Shown here in pieces: positions 9,875-19,014 of a DNA stretch of 64,000 bases (within the stretch, counting starts at the first letter, position 1; every line of letters starts with the position of its first letter). The notes below the pieces were generated by a model. The model saw only the letters and a list, made by a program, of their open reading frames with translations. It ran no database searches and was not told where the DNA came from. Origin of the DNA: Bacteroides ndongoniae. GTDB taxonomy: Bacteria > Bacteroidota > Bacteroidia > Bacteroidales > Bacteroidaceae. A program made the position numbers and the translations under genes. The DNA is taken from the NCBI RefSeq assembly GCF_900108345.1, contig NZ_FNVV01000012.1:310001-374000 (forward strand), given 5' to 3'.

Positions 9875-9975
9875 ACTTTTACAATTAAGAATGAATAATT
9901 AATAACTAAAAGTTTAATGGATGGGAAATGCGTGAGTAGAGGTACCGGAATGCACCGGCCTGTTCAGAAAAGTAT

Positions 9976-10025
9976 GTGTTTTAGCATTTTTTTCTGTGGT
10001 TGCAAGCTACTCAAATCTTTCCACA
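9976..10025 (-). promoter_or_regulatory. probable SAM-II-type riboswitch in the metK leader
   Basis: On the minus strand the leader reads UGUGG, an AU-rich loop with GAUUUGA and UUGCAA, then CCACA, an A-rich linker and AUGCUAAAACAC. The UGUGG/CCACA stem, the GAUUU and UUGCAA blocks in its loop, and the downstream GCUAAA follow the order and spacing of the SAM-II pseudoknot class, known from Proteobacteria and Bacteroidota. It lies just after a -7 element and about 100 bases before metK, whose product is SAM. Class assignment is from memory of the consensus, not a covariance search. Confidence 0.72.
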
Positions 10026-10040
10026 TTTAAATTTCGGCTG

Positions 10041-10048
10041 CAAAGATA
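10041..10048 (-). promoter_or_regulatory. -7 element of metK
   Basis: TATCTTTG on the minus strand (10048-10041) fits TAnnTTTG. The predicted transcript would begin about 10 bases before the riboswitch-like fold. No TTTG is visible at -33. Confidence 0.6.
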
Positions 10049-10140
10049 AGCCTTTTCCGTGAAACACGGATACGGGCATCAAGAATTAACATTCATAAAG
10101 GAGCTATTAAATGCCTGCCTGTCCTGATAATGAACATGCA

Positions 10141-12021
10141 TCACAAAATCTTCCGTAAAACGAGCTTCCCATCATACTGTCCGGCTACCTGCTTCCAAAA
10201 ACGGACAAAATCAGGATACGTACCCGCCGGATAAGTTCCTTTCCTGACTGCCAGTCGTTGAACTACATATATTTCTCCTTTTTTCACTTTTATCTCCGAA
10301 CGAAACTCGCCATACGGACTGTCAAACGAAACAGATGCCGGTACAGCCTCAATCTCGTATCCTTCAGGAAAAGAAATGTGCAGACTATCTGTATCTACAT
10401 AACCATGCCCTATATATATAGGATAGTTCCGCTCTCCTTCTGCTGAAAAGCCTGGAACTTCCCCAAATACGTTCAAAGGTACAAACAATCGGTTACCAGT
10501 CTGACTACCGTATTTCTCCACATGAATTTTATAGCCGATGTCGACAACAGGAAATGCTTCTTTCCGTTCCAAGATATTCCAGTCTTCCACTTCCACTTGC
10601 GACAACTTTACCTTCGAACGAATCATCTGTTTCTGACGGTCGGGAGTAGCCAGCACATTGGACATATTCTCCTCATAGCGCGCCAAACAAGAAGTTTCAT
10701 CGACCTGCACATCAGCCTTGCCTGTAGGGTATAACCGTATATCAGCACGAATAGCTTTCGTATGCAAAGAATCCGGATAATCGGGAATCCGGCACAAGCG
10801 CCCGCCAGAAGGTTCTATCAGCAAAGCATCGTGACCAGCAATTTGGCTATGTATGTACCCGAAAGGCAAATGCGCATCTGTACATTCCAACCACAACGTA
10901 TCGCCAGGAAGAGATACCTGCAAAATCACATGATTCATTTGACTAGCTGTTGCAAAATCAGGAATCAGTCTTTCATTTTCAGTACTCACCACAACATAAG
11001 TGGAAGAAATACCCAGTTCCTTCAGCATGGCAAGCATATAATTCGACAATCCTTTACAATCGCCAAAACCCAATCGGCATACCTCAGACGCTGCTATCGG
11101 CTGTAAACCTCCAATCCCCAACTGGATGCTAACATAGCGGGTCGTCGCAGCCAGATAATCATAAATTACTTTCACCTTTTCACGGTCAGTCCGGCAATCA
11201 GCAACCAATTCGTGTAAACGCATTTTAAAATCCTCATCCAACACATCCCTTCCTTGCAACAGTTTATGCTGCCACACTCCATAAGCTTTCCAGGTATCCA
11301 AGTTTCCTGCCACTCCATCGTACACAAAATCAGAAGGAACAAAATAAACCATCGGCAACAGCTCGTTCCACGATGGAGCAAACCTTTCCTTATATACAGG
11401 AAGCAGATTAGTCGCAACAACATCGATTTGCTTTCGCCCATCCTCATCGGTTTTCTCACGAATCGTCACTTCCTTTCCCTCTATGTTTCTGGCATAATAC
11501 CTGCACGACTGTCCTGCCGGTACAGAAATTGTGTACGAAGCCTTCTCAACCAGCTGTCCGGTAGCTATTTGCGGAATAAAAGGAGGGAAACCGATCACTC
11601 CGTTACGGCATTTCACTTTCCATTCATATCTGATTGTATAAGGAAAAGAAGGATACTTACTGAGATAATAATAGCGATAATCATCGGTCAGGAGCGACGA
11701 AGAATACTCCGACCTCTGTAGATCCGACTTCTTGATTTTCCTTACCCGGTTACCTTGTGCATCCAGAATCTCACCAGAAAAGTTCTCCAACGAAATAAAC
11801 TTATCACAAAAACATACGAAAGTAGCATTCTCCTCTCCTTCGCGGTCGAATACGGTAACCTCCATCGTATTGTTCTCGACATATTGGGACATTGAAGTAC
11901 ATTCCACTTCCTTTCGGGCCTCTTTCACAATCGAATGAAGAACCTTCTGTGCCAACGCTTCCGTTATTCCGGTCCAGTTTAGGCAAAAAGCACACAATAT
12001 AACCGTCCAATACTGTTTCAT
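10141..12021 (-). CDS. DUF3857/transglutaminase-like exported protein, catalytic residues present
   Basis: Exported protein with a signal peptide ending at EALAQ (21-25), an N-terminal DUF3857 beta-sandwich (about 55-230) and a transglutaminase/protease-like core (about 270-390). The core keeps Cys322 in GFGDCKG and His364 in MNHVIL. The third position is WLECTD (Glu379 or Asp382), a form seen in other members. The C-terminal third is beta-rich, DUF3858-like. Function of the family is unknown. It lies five bases after a longer paralogue, so the two are almost certainly co-expressed. Confidence 0.85.
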   Translation of the reverse strand: MKQYWTVILCAFCLNWTGITEALAQKVLHSIVKEARKEVECTSMSQYVENNTMEVTVFDREGEENATFVCFCDKFISLENFSGEILDAQGNRVRKIKKSDLQRSEYSSSLLTDDYRYYYLSKYPSFPYTIRYEWKVKCRNGVIGFPPFIPQIATGQLVEKASYTISVPAGQSCRYYARNIEGKEVTIREKTDEDGRKQIDVVATNLLPVYKERFAPSWNELLPMVYFVPSDFVYDGVAGNLDTWKAYGVWQHKLLQGRDVLDEDFKMRLHELVADCRTDREKVKVIYDYLAATTRYVSIQLGIGGLQPIAASEVCRLGFGDCKGLSNYMLAMLKELGISSTYVVVSTENERLIPDFATASQMNHVILQVSLPGDTLWLECTDAHLPFGYIHSQIAGHDALLIEPSGGRLCRIPDYPDSLHTKAIRADIRLYPTGKADVQVDETSCLARYEENMSNVLATPDRQKQMIRSKVKLSQVEVEDWNILERKEAFPVVDIGYKIHVEKYGSQTGNRLFVPLNVFGEVPGFSAEGERNYPIYIGHGYVDTDSLHISFPEGYEIEAVPASVSFDSPYGEFRSEIKVKKGEIYVVQRLAVRKGTYPAGTYPDFVRFWKQVAGQYDGKLVLRKIL

Positions 12022-12026
12022 ACTCT

Positions 12027-14060
12027 TTACTGTTGTTTCTTCAAAACAATCAGTGCATTATTCTTCTCCACAGCCTTGTCCCACATTTCCTGCAACTGCG
12101 AATAGTAATCTGCCGGAAATAAATGGGCCTTGACAGCAAATTCATATTTCAGATAGACCGTTCCCTCTTCTCGGCTGATCCAATAGGTGAACTGCAACTT
12201 ATTATCTTCAGTCGTAACCCTACCCGGCTGCGGCATTTCTTCCACCTGATAGCCTTCAGGAAGTTTCAGTTCACACGTCAGACTTATCTGGTAAGGATAG
12301 TCAAACTCGACAGGTAACTCGCGTTTGGTCTGAACAAAAGGTGACTCCCTCAGTTGTGGGAAAATCATCGGATTGACGTACAGCATGTCACCAGCCTGTT
12401 CCAACTTCATTTCATAGTCAGCTTCTTCCAATAAGGCTCCAAAGCGTGTTTCCGGCTCCCTGACTTCGACGTTGCTAAGCACTACGTGCCCATCGTCCAG
12501 CCACGGCACAGCCTCACCACGCTGTTTCTTCCAACGATATTCCAGTCCGTATTGCCCCTGCATAGTCACCTGCCTGTGTCCTTTGATGCTTCCCTCAACT
12601 ACCTCTGCTGTTGTTCGGATAGTCAACAGATTCTTCGCCACCTGCATCAGGTCTACCCAACGCTTTTCTTCGGGTACATTCGGAGCTAACAGACGTCCTT
12701 TCTCTACCAACAATTCACAAGGAAGTACATTAAATACCGGTAGCGTCATCGAACTGTCCAGATACACAAAACGTTGCTTCTTAGTATCATAAACAGCCAC
12801 CACAAATGTATTAAGCTTCTGATAGGTCGGAAAGTTTACCGGCAACATACCCATCGAACGCCGGCTGATAACAACGGGATAAGCATTGATTCCAAATCCT
12901 CGTAGAATACTGATGAATACAAAATTCAGCTCCGCATTATTACCGCTTTTGTTCTTGACAACTTTATCCATGTTGTCGCAGTAAAGGTCATACTTCCCGT
13001 TCCAGGCCAGCTTTTCCTTCAACAAGTTGAAAGCAGCTCTGACCTTGGTATCGAAATCCAACGCATCTCCTTTTTCCTGTTGCAGCTTTTCCACCGCACT
13101 TCTGGTTTCATCAATAAACGGATTGGGCATTCTTAACCAACGCCCGAATCCCAAATGTTCATCACTCAGTAACAGTTTATCCACATCTGTCCAATTCTTG
13201 CTGAGCGCTTTATAGCCTTCATCCGGATAATTAGTCCCCTGCAAGTCGAAACTTGCCTGTACCCGATAATCCTCCGGACACCAGCAATAAGGTTCATCCT
13301 GTGCCAAGGCTGGTAAGTCGTACGCACTCAGTATATATCTTTCAGCCTTAATCCCGAAGTTGCGTGCCACCCTGCTGGGACCACTTTCCAGCACAGAGGT
13401 AGCCGTTATCGAAGCTTCCTCACGATCTACATGAATATACTTCTTTCCACGAAACTCTATATTATAGACCAGGACACTCGGAACCGTCACTTCATACTTA
13501 TTATGTACTACAGGAATTTCTTCCTGCATCACCCAGTTTTCAATCTGCGAGAAATACGTCGAATTCACTTTATAACTATACTCTATTACCGTACCTTTCC
13601 GTACGTTCGGCAGCGAAAACTTCCGTACTTTATACGTCTGATTGATACGTTCATCCGAAACAATGTCTTTCTTCAACCGGCTTTTCGTAACTTTTCCATT
13701 CTCCAGGTTGTAAGCACAGCCTTCCAGATCCAGCAACACATCCTGTTCTTTTCCCTTTTCATCAGGTGCATAATACGGTATCATTACATCCGCATATTTC
13801 ACACCTTCCTGCTTCAGAATCTTGATGCGTACCCAATACTCTGTACTCAGCGTGAATCCATCCTTATACGTAAAGTAAGTCTTTCCTTCCCGAATCAAAC
13901 AAACAGCCGAGGCCGTAGTATCTTTCTCGTACACATCCATTGACAACTCTTCTTTCGAAGGTTTGCCGTACTTCAAGTTTGGTTCAATGGCATAAACTGA
14001 AGAAGTATACCCAAACACCAACAATACGATCCATAAAACGAAACAGCCAATGTTTTTCAT
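12027..14060 (-). CDS. DUF3857-type exported protein with degenerate transglutaminase core
   Basis: Paralogue of the following gene: signal peptide to about residue 24, DUF3857 domain (about 55-260), transglutaminase-like core (about 335-445) and C-terminal beta domain; 677 aa. In the core the usual GDCK is GNNA (373-376), so the nucleophile Cys is Asn375. The His position in MNHV is Thr418 in LNTFV. Only Asp435 in YLDSS remains. The protein is therefore predicted to be non-catalytic while its neighbour keeps Cys and His. A partner or scaffolding role is inference. Confidence 0.83.
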   Translation of the reverse strand: MKNIGCFVLWIVLLVFGYTSSVYAIEPNLKYGKPSKEELSMDVYEKDTTASAVCLIREGKTYFTYKDGFTLSTEYWVRIKILKQEGVKYADVMIPYYAPDEKGKEQDVLLDLEGCAYNLENGKVTKSRLKKDIVSDERINQTYKVRKFSLPNVRKGTVIEYSYKVNSTYFSQIENWVMQEEIPVVHNKYEVTVPSVLVYNIEFRGKKYIHVDREEASITATSVLESGPSRVARNFGIKAERYILSAYDLPALAQDEPYCWCPEDYRVQASFDLQGTNYPDEGYKALSKNWTDVDKLLLSDEHLGFGRWLRMPNPFIDETRSAVEKLQQEKGDALDFDTKVRAAFNLLKEKLAWNGKYDLYCDNMDKVVKNKSGNNAELNFVFISILRGFGINAYPVVISRRSMGMLPVNFPTYQKLNTFVVAVYDTKKQRFVYLDSSMTLPVFNVLPCELLVEKGRLLAPNVPEEKRWVDLMQVAKNLLTIRTTAEVVEGSIKGHRQVTMQGQYGLEYRWKKQRGEAVPWLDDGHVVLSNVEVREPETRFGALLEEADYEMKLEQAGDMLYVNPMIFPQLRESPFVQTKRELPVEFDYPYQISLTCELKLPEGYQVEEMPQPGRVTTEDNKLQFTYWISREEGTVYLKYEFAVKAHLFPADYYSQLQEMWDKAVEKNNALIVLKKQQ

Positions 14061-14176
14061 GATTTATTGTTTTTAATAGTATTCTTCCAACAATATCAAA
14101 TCAGATCTCCTGCCCACAAAAGCCCATTTACCTCCGGACTCTTGCCAATATCAAAATAAATCTGTGCTCTCTTCAA

Positions 14177-14184
14177 CAAAGATA
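14177..14184 (-). promoter_or_regulatory. -7 element of the DUF3857 gene pair
   Basis: TATCTTTG on the minus strand (14184-14177) is an exact -7 element about 117 bp before the ATG at 14060. TTTT occurs at the -33 distance instead of TTTG. Confidence 0.5.
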
Positions 14185-14235
14185 ACACAAAACTACTATA
14201 TAAAAAACAATAAATACTTTTTTTCAAAAAAACTG

Positions 14236-15264
14236 TCAACGGATGCCGAACGTCACCAGCACCCCTTTATGATCGGTCGGCCACACACCTTCCGGCAGCA
14301 GATATTTGTCATCCGATTCATTCGGAACACGTTTGCTGTTGACGATGCTTCCTTTCGGACCGAAAATCACGGCATCCTTCAGGCTGATAGCCGGATGAGG
14401 ATAGTAGAAGACGTAATCAATGCGGTCGCGCTCGTCAGCTTCCGGCGCCCAGGTCAACTGTTCTACAGGTACCAGCGGATTATCAATAGGGAAAGTAAAG
14501 CCGGGATATTTCAACACATCCGGATAAAGCGTACGGTAAGTATCCACAAAGCCTGCGTTGTCGAGCAGCAAAGGCACCGTCCAGGGGACAATCAGCCCGT
14601 TATGGTCGTACAGGTCCTTGGTCTCGCGTATCCAGTCCAGATGCGAAGGTTCGTTGAAGTCGCCTCCCAATATCACAATGGTGCCTTCGGCAATGTCCTT
14701 ACGCGCCTCGGCAATAAAACAACGGATGGCATCGTCGCGCTGCGAAGCATCGTTCAGTTGCAGTACTTCAAGAACCGTCTGCGGCACAGGAATCTTCTTC
14801 CAGGTAGAACTGTCATAACCACGGACATTGTAGTATGCGTCACTCAGATAGTCAAGATGCGCCGTATAAACGGCAATTTTGTGCCCTTTCACACGACTCG
14901 TCATCTTATAGATACTGCCATGATCGTCTTTTTCGGGGAATACCGTAAGAGAATCGGTTATCGGATGGCGGCTCAACAGCCCGGAGTCGTAACTGTAAAA
15001 GGAATAATACGTTTCACCCTTTTGGCGCAATGACTCTACAATACGGTCACAGAAACGCGTATTATTATAATTCCGCACTTCGCTGAAAGTCACAAAATCG
15101 GGTTTCAGACGAACGATCTCGTTCACAACGGCATCATAGCCACCCTTCACTTTTGTTCCTTCCTGCCAGATGTTCCATTGCAATACGGTAAATTCATCGC
15201 TCTCCTGCGCTTTTACCCCTATAAAGGCCGCCAAAAGCAAGCAAATACAAATAAGTTTTTTCAT
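14236..15264 (-). CDS. exported endonuclease/exonuclease/phosphatase-fold hydrolase
   Basis: Phosphodiesterase or nuclease of the EEP superfamily (DNase I / sphingomyelinase fold) with a signal peptide ending at GVKAQ, so probably periplasmic or secreted. All family motifs are visible in order: VLQWNIW, FSEVRN (metal-binding Glu), GGDFNEPSHLDW (Asp/Asn), DRIDYVFY and PTDHKGV (catalytic Asp-His). At 342 aa it is complete. The substrate (nucleic acid, sphingomyelin or other phosphodiester) cannot be told from sequence. It follows folK by 27 bp and probably ends that operon. Confidence 0.88.
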   Translation of the reverse strand: MKKLICICLLLAAFIGVKAQESDEFTVLQWNIWQEGTKVKGGYDAVVNEIVRLKPDFVTFSEVRNYNNTRFCDRIVESLRQKGETYYSFYSYDSGLLSRHPITDSLTVFPEKDDHGSIYKMTSRVKGHKIAVYTAHLDYLSDAYYNVRGYDSSTWKKIPVPQTVLEVLQLNDASQRDDAIRCFIAEARKDIAEGTIVILGGDFNEPSHLDWIRETKDLYDHNGLIVPWTVPLLLDNAGFVDTYRTLYPDVLKYPGFTFPIDNPLVPVEQLTWAPEADERDRIDYVFYYPHPAISLKDAVIFGPKGSIVNSKRVPNESDDKYLLPEGVWPTDHKGVLVTFGIR

Positions 15265-15291
15265 AAAAATATAGATTAAAATGGTAGAGAT

Positions 15292-15918
15292 TCATTCAGA
15301 AAAAGGAAATTGCCGCACCACTTCCGGTGCAATCTCTCGCAAAGGATTCATCACGAACTCCCGTTCCTGCATCAGTGGATGAGGAATTACCAGTTGCGGA
15401 GTCTGTATACGGACAAGAGTACCGTTAGCATCGAAGCAAAGCAGCAAGTCGATGTCTATCAGGCGGTCGGAGTATACTCCATCCACAGATTTGTGTGTAC
15501 GCCCCAGCTCTTGTTCCAATCTCTGGGTCACTTGCAATACTTCCAAAGGAGGCAGTCCGGTCCTTACACAAACCGCTGCATTCAGAAAACTGTTTTCTGA
15601 AGAGAATCCCCACGGAGCTGTCACATAAAAGGAGGACAAGGAAACTACCTCCCCTATCCGTTCGCCTATCAGTTCTACCGCCCGTTGCAGATTCTGTTGT
15701 TTGTCTCCTAAGTTAGTACCCAAACCCAGATAGTAAGTAAATGAAGAATGAGGAATGAAGAATGAAGAATTTGCTTGCGGTTCAGCTGCAGCACCGGACA
15801 TAGATTCATCCCGACCTTCACCGAAAACGTCTGATCCTTCTTCATCAGCTTCGCTCAACCCCCCTTTTGATTCTCTACATAAAGGTATAGTCTTCATTCT
15901 TCGTTCTTCATTCTTCAT
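15292..15918 (-). CDS. folK: 6-hydroxymethyl-7,8-dihydropterin pyrophosphokinase with repeat-derived N-terminus
   Basis: HPPK transfers pyrophosphate from ATP to the pterin in folate synthesis. The enzyme proper begins at residue 62 (YYLGLGTNLGDK) and contains NAAVCVRTGL and the HPPK signature DRLIDIDLLL, then IPHPLMQEREFV, so the core is intact. Residues 1-60 are foreign to the family and are encoded exactly by the repeat element at 15739-15920, which also supplies the ATG at 15918. No ATG, GTG or TTG is present at the normal start position. The gene sits seven bases after queA. Confidence 0.9.
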   Translation of the reverse strand: MKNEERRMKTIPLCRESKGGLSEADEEGSDVFGEGRDESMSGAAAEPQANSSFFIPHSSFTYYLGLGTNLGDKQQNLQRAVELIGERIGEVVSLSSFYVTAPWGFSSENSFLNAAVCVRTGLPPLEVLQVTQRLEQELGRTHKSVDGVYSDRLIDIDLLLCFDANGTLVRIQTPQLVIPHPLMQEREFVMNPLREIAPEVVRQFPFSE

Positions 15919-15920
15919 TT
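15739..15920. repeat. 182-bp element with 32-bp terminal inverted repeats, fused in frame to folK
   Basis: The left end (15739-15770) and the reverse complement of the right end (15889-15920) agree at 29 of 32 positions and consist of GAAGAATGA-type repeats. Between them lie about 118 bp that stay open in the folK frame and encode an acidic segment. No transposase is encoded and no clear target duplication is visible. A related GAAGAATGAAGAATTT string occurs at about 44965-44982. It resembles a miniature inverted-repeat element. Confidence 0.75.
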
Positions 15921-15925
15921 AAAAG

Positions 15926-16984
15926 TTATCTGTCGGTTATCAGCATCGCATCGCCGTAAGTACCGAAACGATAATCTTCTTTCAATGCCACATCGTAAGC
16001 TTCCATCACCTGCTCGTAGCCTCCGAAAGCAGCCACAATCATCAGCAGTGTAGAAAGCGGCATGTGGAAGTTGGAAACCATAGAGGTAGCCACCGTAAAG
16101 TCGTATGGCGGGAAGATGAACTTGTTGGTCCATCCGTCGTACTCCTTCAGGTGTCCGTCCGTACTTACCGTGCTCTCAATGGCACGCATCACGGTTGTTC
16201 CCACCGCACATACCTGCTTGTTCAGGTCCTTGGCATGGTTCACAATACGTACGGCTTCTTCGTTTACAATCATCTGCTCGGAATCGGTCTTGTGCTTGGT
16301 CAGGTCTTCCACGTCTATATCACGGAAGTTGCCCAAACCGGCATGAAGCGTGATGAAGGCAAAATCGATGCCCTTGATTTCCATACGTTTCATCAGCTCG
16401 CGGCTGAAGTGCAGATTAGCGGTAGGGGCGGTAACGGCTCCCTCGTTCCGTGCAAAAATAGACTGGAACCGCTCAGCGTCTTCCGGCTCTACCGGACGGT
16501 TGATGATGCTGTGTGGCAGCGGCGTCTCGCCCAACGCATACAATGCCTTCTTGAACTCATCATGAGGTCCGTCGTAAAGGAAACGAAGCGTACGGCCACG
16601 TGAAGTGGTATTGTCAATCACTTCGGCCACCATCGAATCATCATCGCCAAAATAAAGTTTATTACCGATACGGATTTTGCGGGCAGGATCGACCAGTACG
16701 TCCCACAAACGCAATTCTTCGTTCAGTTCGCGCAACAGAAACACCTCGATACGTGCACCGGTCTTTTCCTTGTTGCCATACAGGCGGGCAGGAAACACCT
16801 TTGTGTCGTTGAAGATAAACACATCCTTGTCGTCAAAATAGTCCAGAATATCCTTGAACATACGATGTTCAATTTTACCCGTCTTTTTGTGAAGCACCAT
16901 CAGGCGCGACTCGTCTCTATACTTTGTCGGATGCAAAGCAATCTTCTCTTCGGGAAGTTTGAATTTAAATTGCGACAGTTTCAT
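15926..16984 (-). CDS. queA: S-adenosylmethionine:tRNA ribosyltransferase-isomerase
   Basis: Builds epoxyqueuosine on tRNA by transferring the ribosyl moiety of SAM to preQ1. It has 352 aa, the normal length. Recognisable QueA blocks include [36 protein letters not shown] and [20 protein letters not shown]. The end ([30 protein letters not shown]) is characteristic. It follows truB by 23 bp, so two tRNA-modifying enzymes are adjacent in one row. Confidence 0.97.
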   Translation of the reverse strand: MKLSQFKFKLPEEKIALHPTKYRDESRLMVLHKKTGKIEHRMFKDILDYFDDKDVFIFNDTKVFPARLYGNKEKTGARIEVFLLRELNEELRLWDVLVDPARKIRIGNKLYFGDDDSMVAEVIDNTTSRGRTLRFLYDGPHDEFKKALYALGETPLPHSIINRPVEPEDAERFQSIFARNEGAVTAPTANLHFSRELMKRMEIKGIDFAFITLHAGLGNFRDIDVEDLTKHKTDSEQMIVNEEAVRIVNHAKDLNKQVCAVGTTVMRAIESTVSTDGHLKEYDGWTNKFIFPPYDFTVATSMVSNFHMPLSTLLMIVAAFGGYEQVMEAYDVALKEDYRFGTYGDAMLITDR

Positions 16985-17007
16985 ATCTTTCCTTTTTTAT
17001 ATGAGGT

Positions 17008-17760
17008 TTATTGAATATTCTTTTCCGCAGCCGGAGCTCCATCCTGCTGCACCGCTTCGTCTGATGAAGAAATCTCCTGCTGGTCTATCCACTGTCTGAA
17101 ATCCAGCGGATCCAGGCAGTCTTCGATACGCACATCGCCCACACGGGTACGCTGCAATGCCGTCAGGTGCGCCCCGCTGTTCAGGGCCTCTCCTATATCA
17201 CGTGCCAAGGCACGGATATATGTTCCTTTGCTGCACACGACCCGTACTTTTATTTCGGGCAGGTTGCATTCCAACAGTTCTATTTCATCAATCACCAGCA
17301 ATTTGGGCTTCAGTTCCACTTCTTTCCCCTTGCGGGCAAGGTCGTAAGCCCGTGTACCGTTTACCATACAGGCCGAAAAGGCTGGCGGCACCTGTTGTAT
17401 TTCGCCTACAAACTTTTTCAGCGTCTCCTCCACCAGTTCTTTCGTAATGTGTTCGGTAGGGTAAGTAGCATCAATCTCATGTTCCAGGTCATAAGAAGGA
17501 GTCGTAGCTCCCAACCGAATGGTAGCAATATACTCTTTCGTATGATATTGAAACTCTTCGATGCGTTTTGTCGCTTTACCCGTACAGACAATCATCACGC
17601 CCGTAGCAAGAGGGTCGAGCGTTCCGGCATGGCCTACCTTCAGCTTCTTTATACCCAGCCTCCGGCAAATGTGGTATCGTGCATGACCCACTACCTTGAA
17701 CGAAGTCCAGCCCAACGGCTTATTGAAATATAATACTTCTCCTTCTTTAAAATCCATCAT
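17008..17760 (-). CDS. truB: tRNA pseudouridine(55) synthase
   Basis: Isomerises U55 to pseudouridine in the T-loop of tRNAs. The catalytic Asp lies in the motif KVGHAGTLDPLATGVM at about residues 41-56 (GTLDP). Other family blocks are VLYFNKPLGWTSF at the N-terminus, ATTPSYDLEHEIDAT, QVPPAFSACMVNGTRAYDLAR and VVCSKGTYIRALARDIG. At 250 aa it is a short TruB; the last 20 residues are polar and probably disordered. It starts six bases after uppP ends. Confidence 0.97.
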   Translation of the reverse strand: MMDFKEGEVLYFNKPLGWTSFKVVGHARYHICRRLGIKKLKVGHAGTLDPLATGVMIVCTGKATKRIEEFQYHTKEYIATIRLGATTPSYDLEHEIDATYPTEHITKELVEETLKKFVGEIQQVPPAFSACMVNGTRAYDLARKGKEVELKPKLLVIDEIELLECNLPEIKVRVVCSKGTYIRALARDIGEALNSGAHLTALQRTRVGDVRIEDCLDPLDFRQWIDQQEISSSDEAVQQDGAPAAEKNIQ

Positions 17761-17766
17761 TGCTCC

Positions 17767-18630
17767 TTATAACACTTCCAGTGAGTACCCGCACAACAAC
17801 ATAACCAAAATACCTCCCCCTACAACAATGCGATACCAACCAAAAGCCTTGAATCCATATTTCGTTACAAAACTAATAAAGAACTTGATAGCCAGCAATG
17901 CCACCACAAACGCAACCACGTTGCCTACAAGCAAGGCAGGCAGGTTGTTGACAACAATCTCTGTTCCACCTTCCAAAAACAGTTTCAAAACCTTATAAGC
18001 CGTAGCCGCAAACATGGTAGGGACAGCCAGGAAGAAGGAAAACTCTGCTGCAGCTTTGCGTGTAAGTTTCTGAGCCATACCGCCTACAATCGTAGCCATC
18101 GAACGGGAAACTCCGGGTATCATAGCTATACATTGAAACAGACCGATGAGGAAAGCACGCTTTTCCGTCAGCTCCGTCTGCTCGCTTCCTTTGGAGAAAA
18201 TACGGTCACAAAACAGCATGAAGATACCACCTATCACAAGCATCACGGCCACCACCACCACACTTTCGAGCAACGCATCTATTTTGTCGCTGAACAAAAA
18301 GCCCAGTAAAGCAGCCGGTATAAAGGCAACAAGCAGTTTCCAATAAAAATCGAACTTATGTAGCAAACGACGCAAAGATGATGCTCCTTGAGGAGCAGGT
18401 GTATGATTCAGACGGAAAAAACGCTTCCAATACAGGCACACGACCGAGAGGATAGCCCCAAATTGTATAATTACCGTAAAAGCTTTGACAAACTCAGTAC
18501 TTTCCACTCCCAACATATTCTGGGTTATAATCATGTGTCCTGTAGAAGAAACAGGCAAGAATTCCGTCAGTCCTTCCACAATGGCAATAACGATTGCCTC
18601 CCATATAGTCAAATCTCCCATATAGCTCAT
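17767..18630 (-). CDS. uppP: undecaprenyl-diphosphatase (BacA type)
   Basis: Integral membrane phosphatase that recycles undecaprenyl pyrophosphate to the monophosphate lipid carrier for peptidoglycan and O-antigen synthesis. The BacA-family motifs are intact: [20 protein letters not shown] near 13-32, with the catalytic glutamates, and [10 protein letters not shown] near 168-177. Several hydrophobic segments cover the 287 aa. Its ATG overlaps the stop of the DUF3098 gene by four bases, indicating translational coupling. Confidence 0.97.
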   Translation of the reverse strand: MSYMGDLTIWEAIVIAIVEGLTEFLPVSSTGHMIITQNMLGVESTEFVKAFTVIIQFGAILSVVCLYWKRFFRLNHTPAPQGASSLRRLLHKFDFYWKLLVAFIPAALLGFLFSDKIDALLESVVVVAVMLVIGGIFMLFCDRIFSKGSEQTELTEKRAFLIGLFQCIAMIPGVSRSMATIVGGMAQKLTRKAAAEFSFFLAVPTMFAATAYKVLKLFLEGGTEIVVNNLPALLVGNVVAFVVALLAIKFFISFVTKYGFKAFGWYRIVVGGGILVMLLCGYSLEVL

Positions 18631-18887
18631 TCAGTCAGATGATCTTTCTCCTGCGACACACCCTTATCCTTGGGGGAGCGAAGCACTGCATATATCATAA
18701 ACACAAAGCCCAGCAGACACACTACTGGAGCTACCTTAATCCGTCTCACACTGAAAATGTCCGGTTCGAAGTTCGTCGGTGTAGACGAAGGACCGGTCAT
18801 CAGGATAAAACCCACAATCACCACCAGCATACCGATAGCCAGCAAGATGAAATTAGTTTTATCGAAAGCAAATTTCCGTTTATCCAT
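18627..18887 (-). CDS. DUF3098 small membrane protein
   Basis: An 86-aa protein with two hydrophobic helices ([20 protein letters not shown] near 13-32 and [18 protein letters not shown] near 52-69) and a polar C-terminus. Between them is a Pro/Thr-rich segment with [11 protein letters not shown]. The family is found in Bacteroidota next to ftsX and uppP, as here. Function is unknown; the neighbourhood points to the cell envelope or division. It is translationally coupled to uppP. Confidence 0.88.
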   Translation of the reverse strand: MDKRKFAFDKTNFILLAIGMLVVIVGFILMTGPSSTPTNFEPDIFSVRRIKVAPVVCLLGFVFMIYAVLRSPKDKGVSQEKDHLTE

Positions 18888-18910
18888 TTCTTTTATTTAT
18901 TATTAGGTTT

Positions 18911-19014
18911 CTAAGTTTGTAAGTTTATGAGTTTGTAAGTTCATCAGTTTGCGAGTTATTGCTTTGCATCAACTAAAAAACTCACAAACTTAAAAATTCA
19001 CAAACTATATCTGA
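18911..19014. repeat. imperfect palindrome built of AGTTTGTAAG-like units between ftsX and DUF3098
   Basis: The left arm repeats AAGTTTGTAAGTTTATGAG-type units. The reverse complement of the right arm reads AGTTTGTGAATTTTTAAG and onwards, matching the left arm at about three quarters of 35 positions. The right arm begins in the last codons of ftsX. It could form a long hairpin in the ftsX-DUF3098 transcript. Confidence 0.6.
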
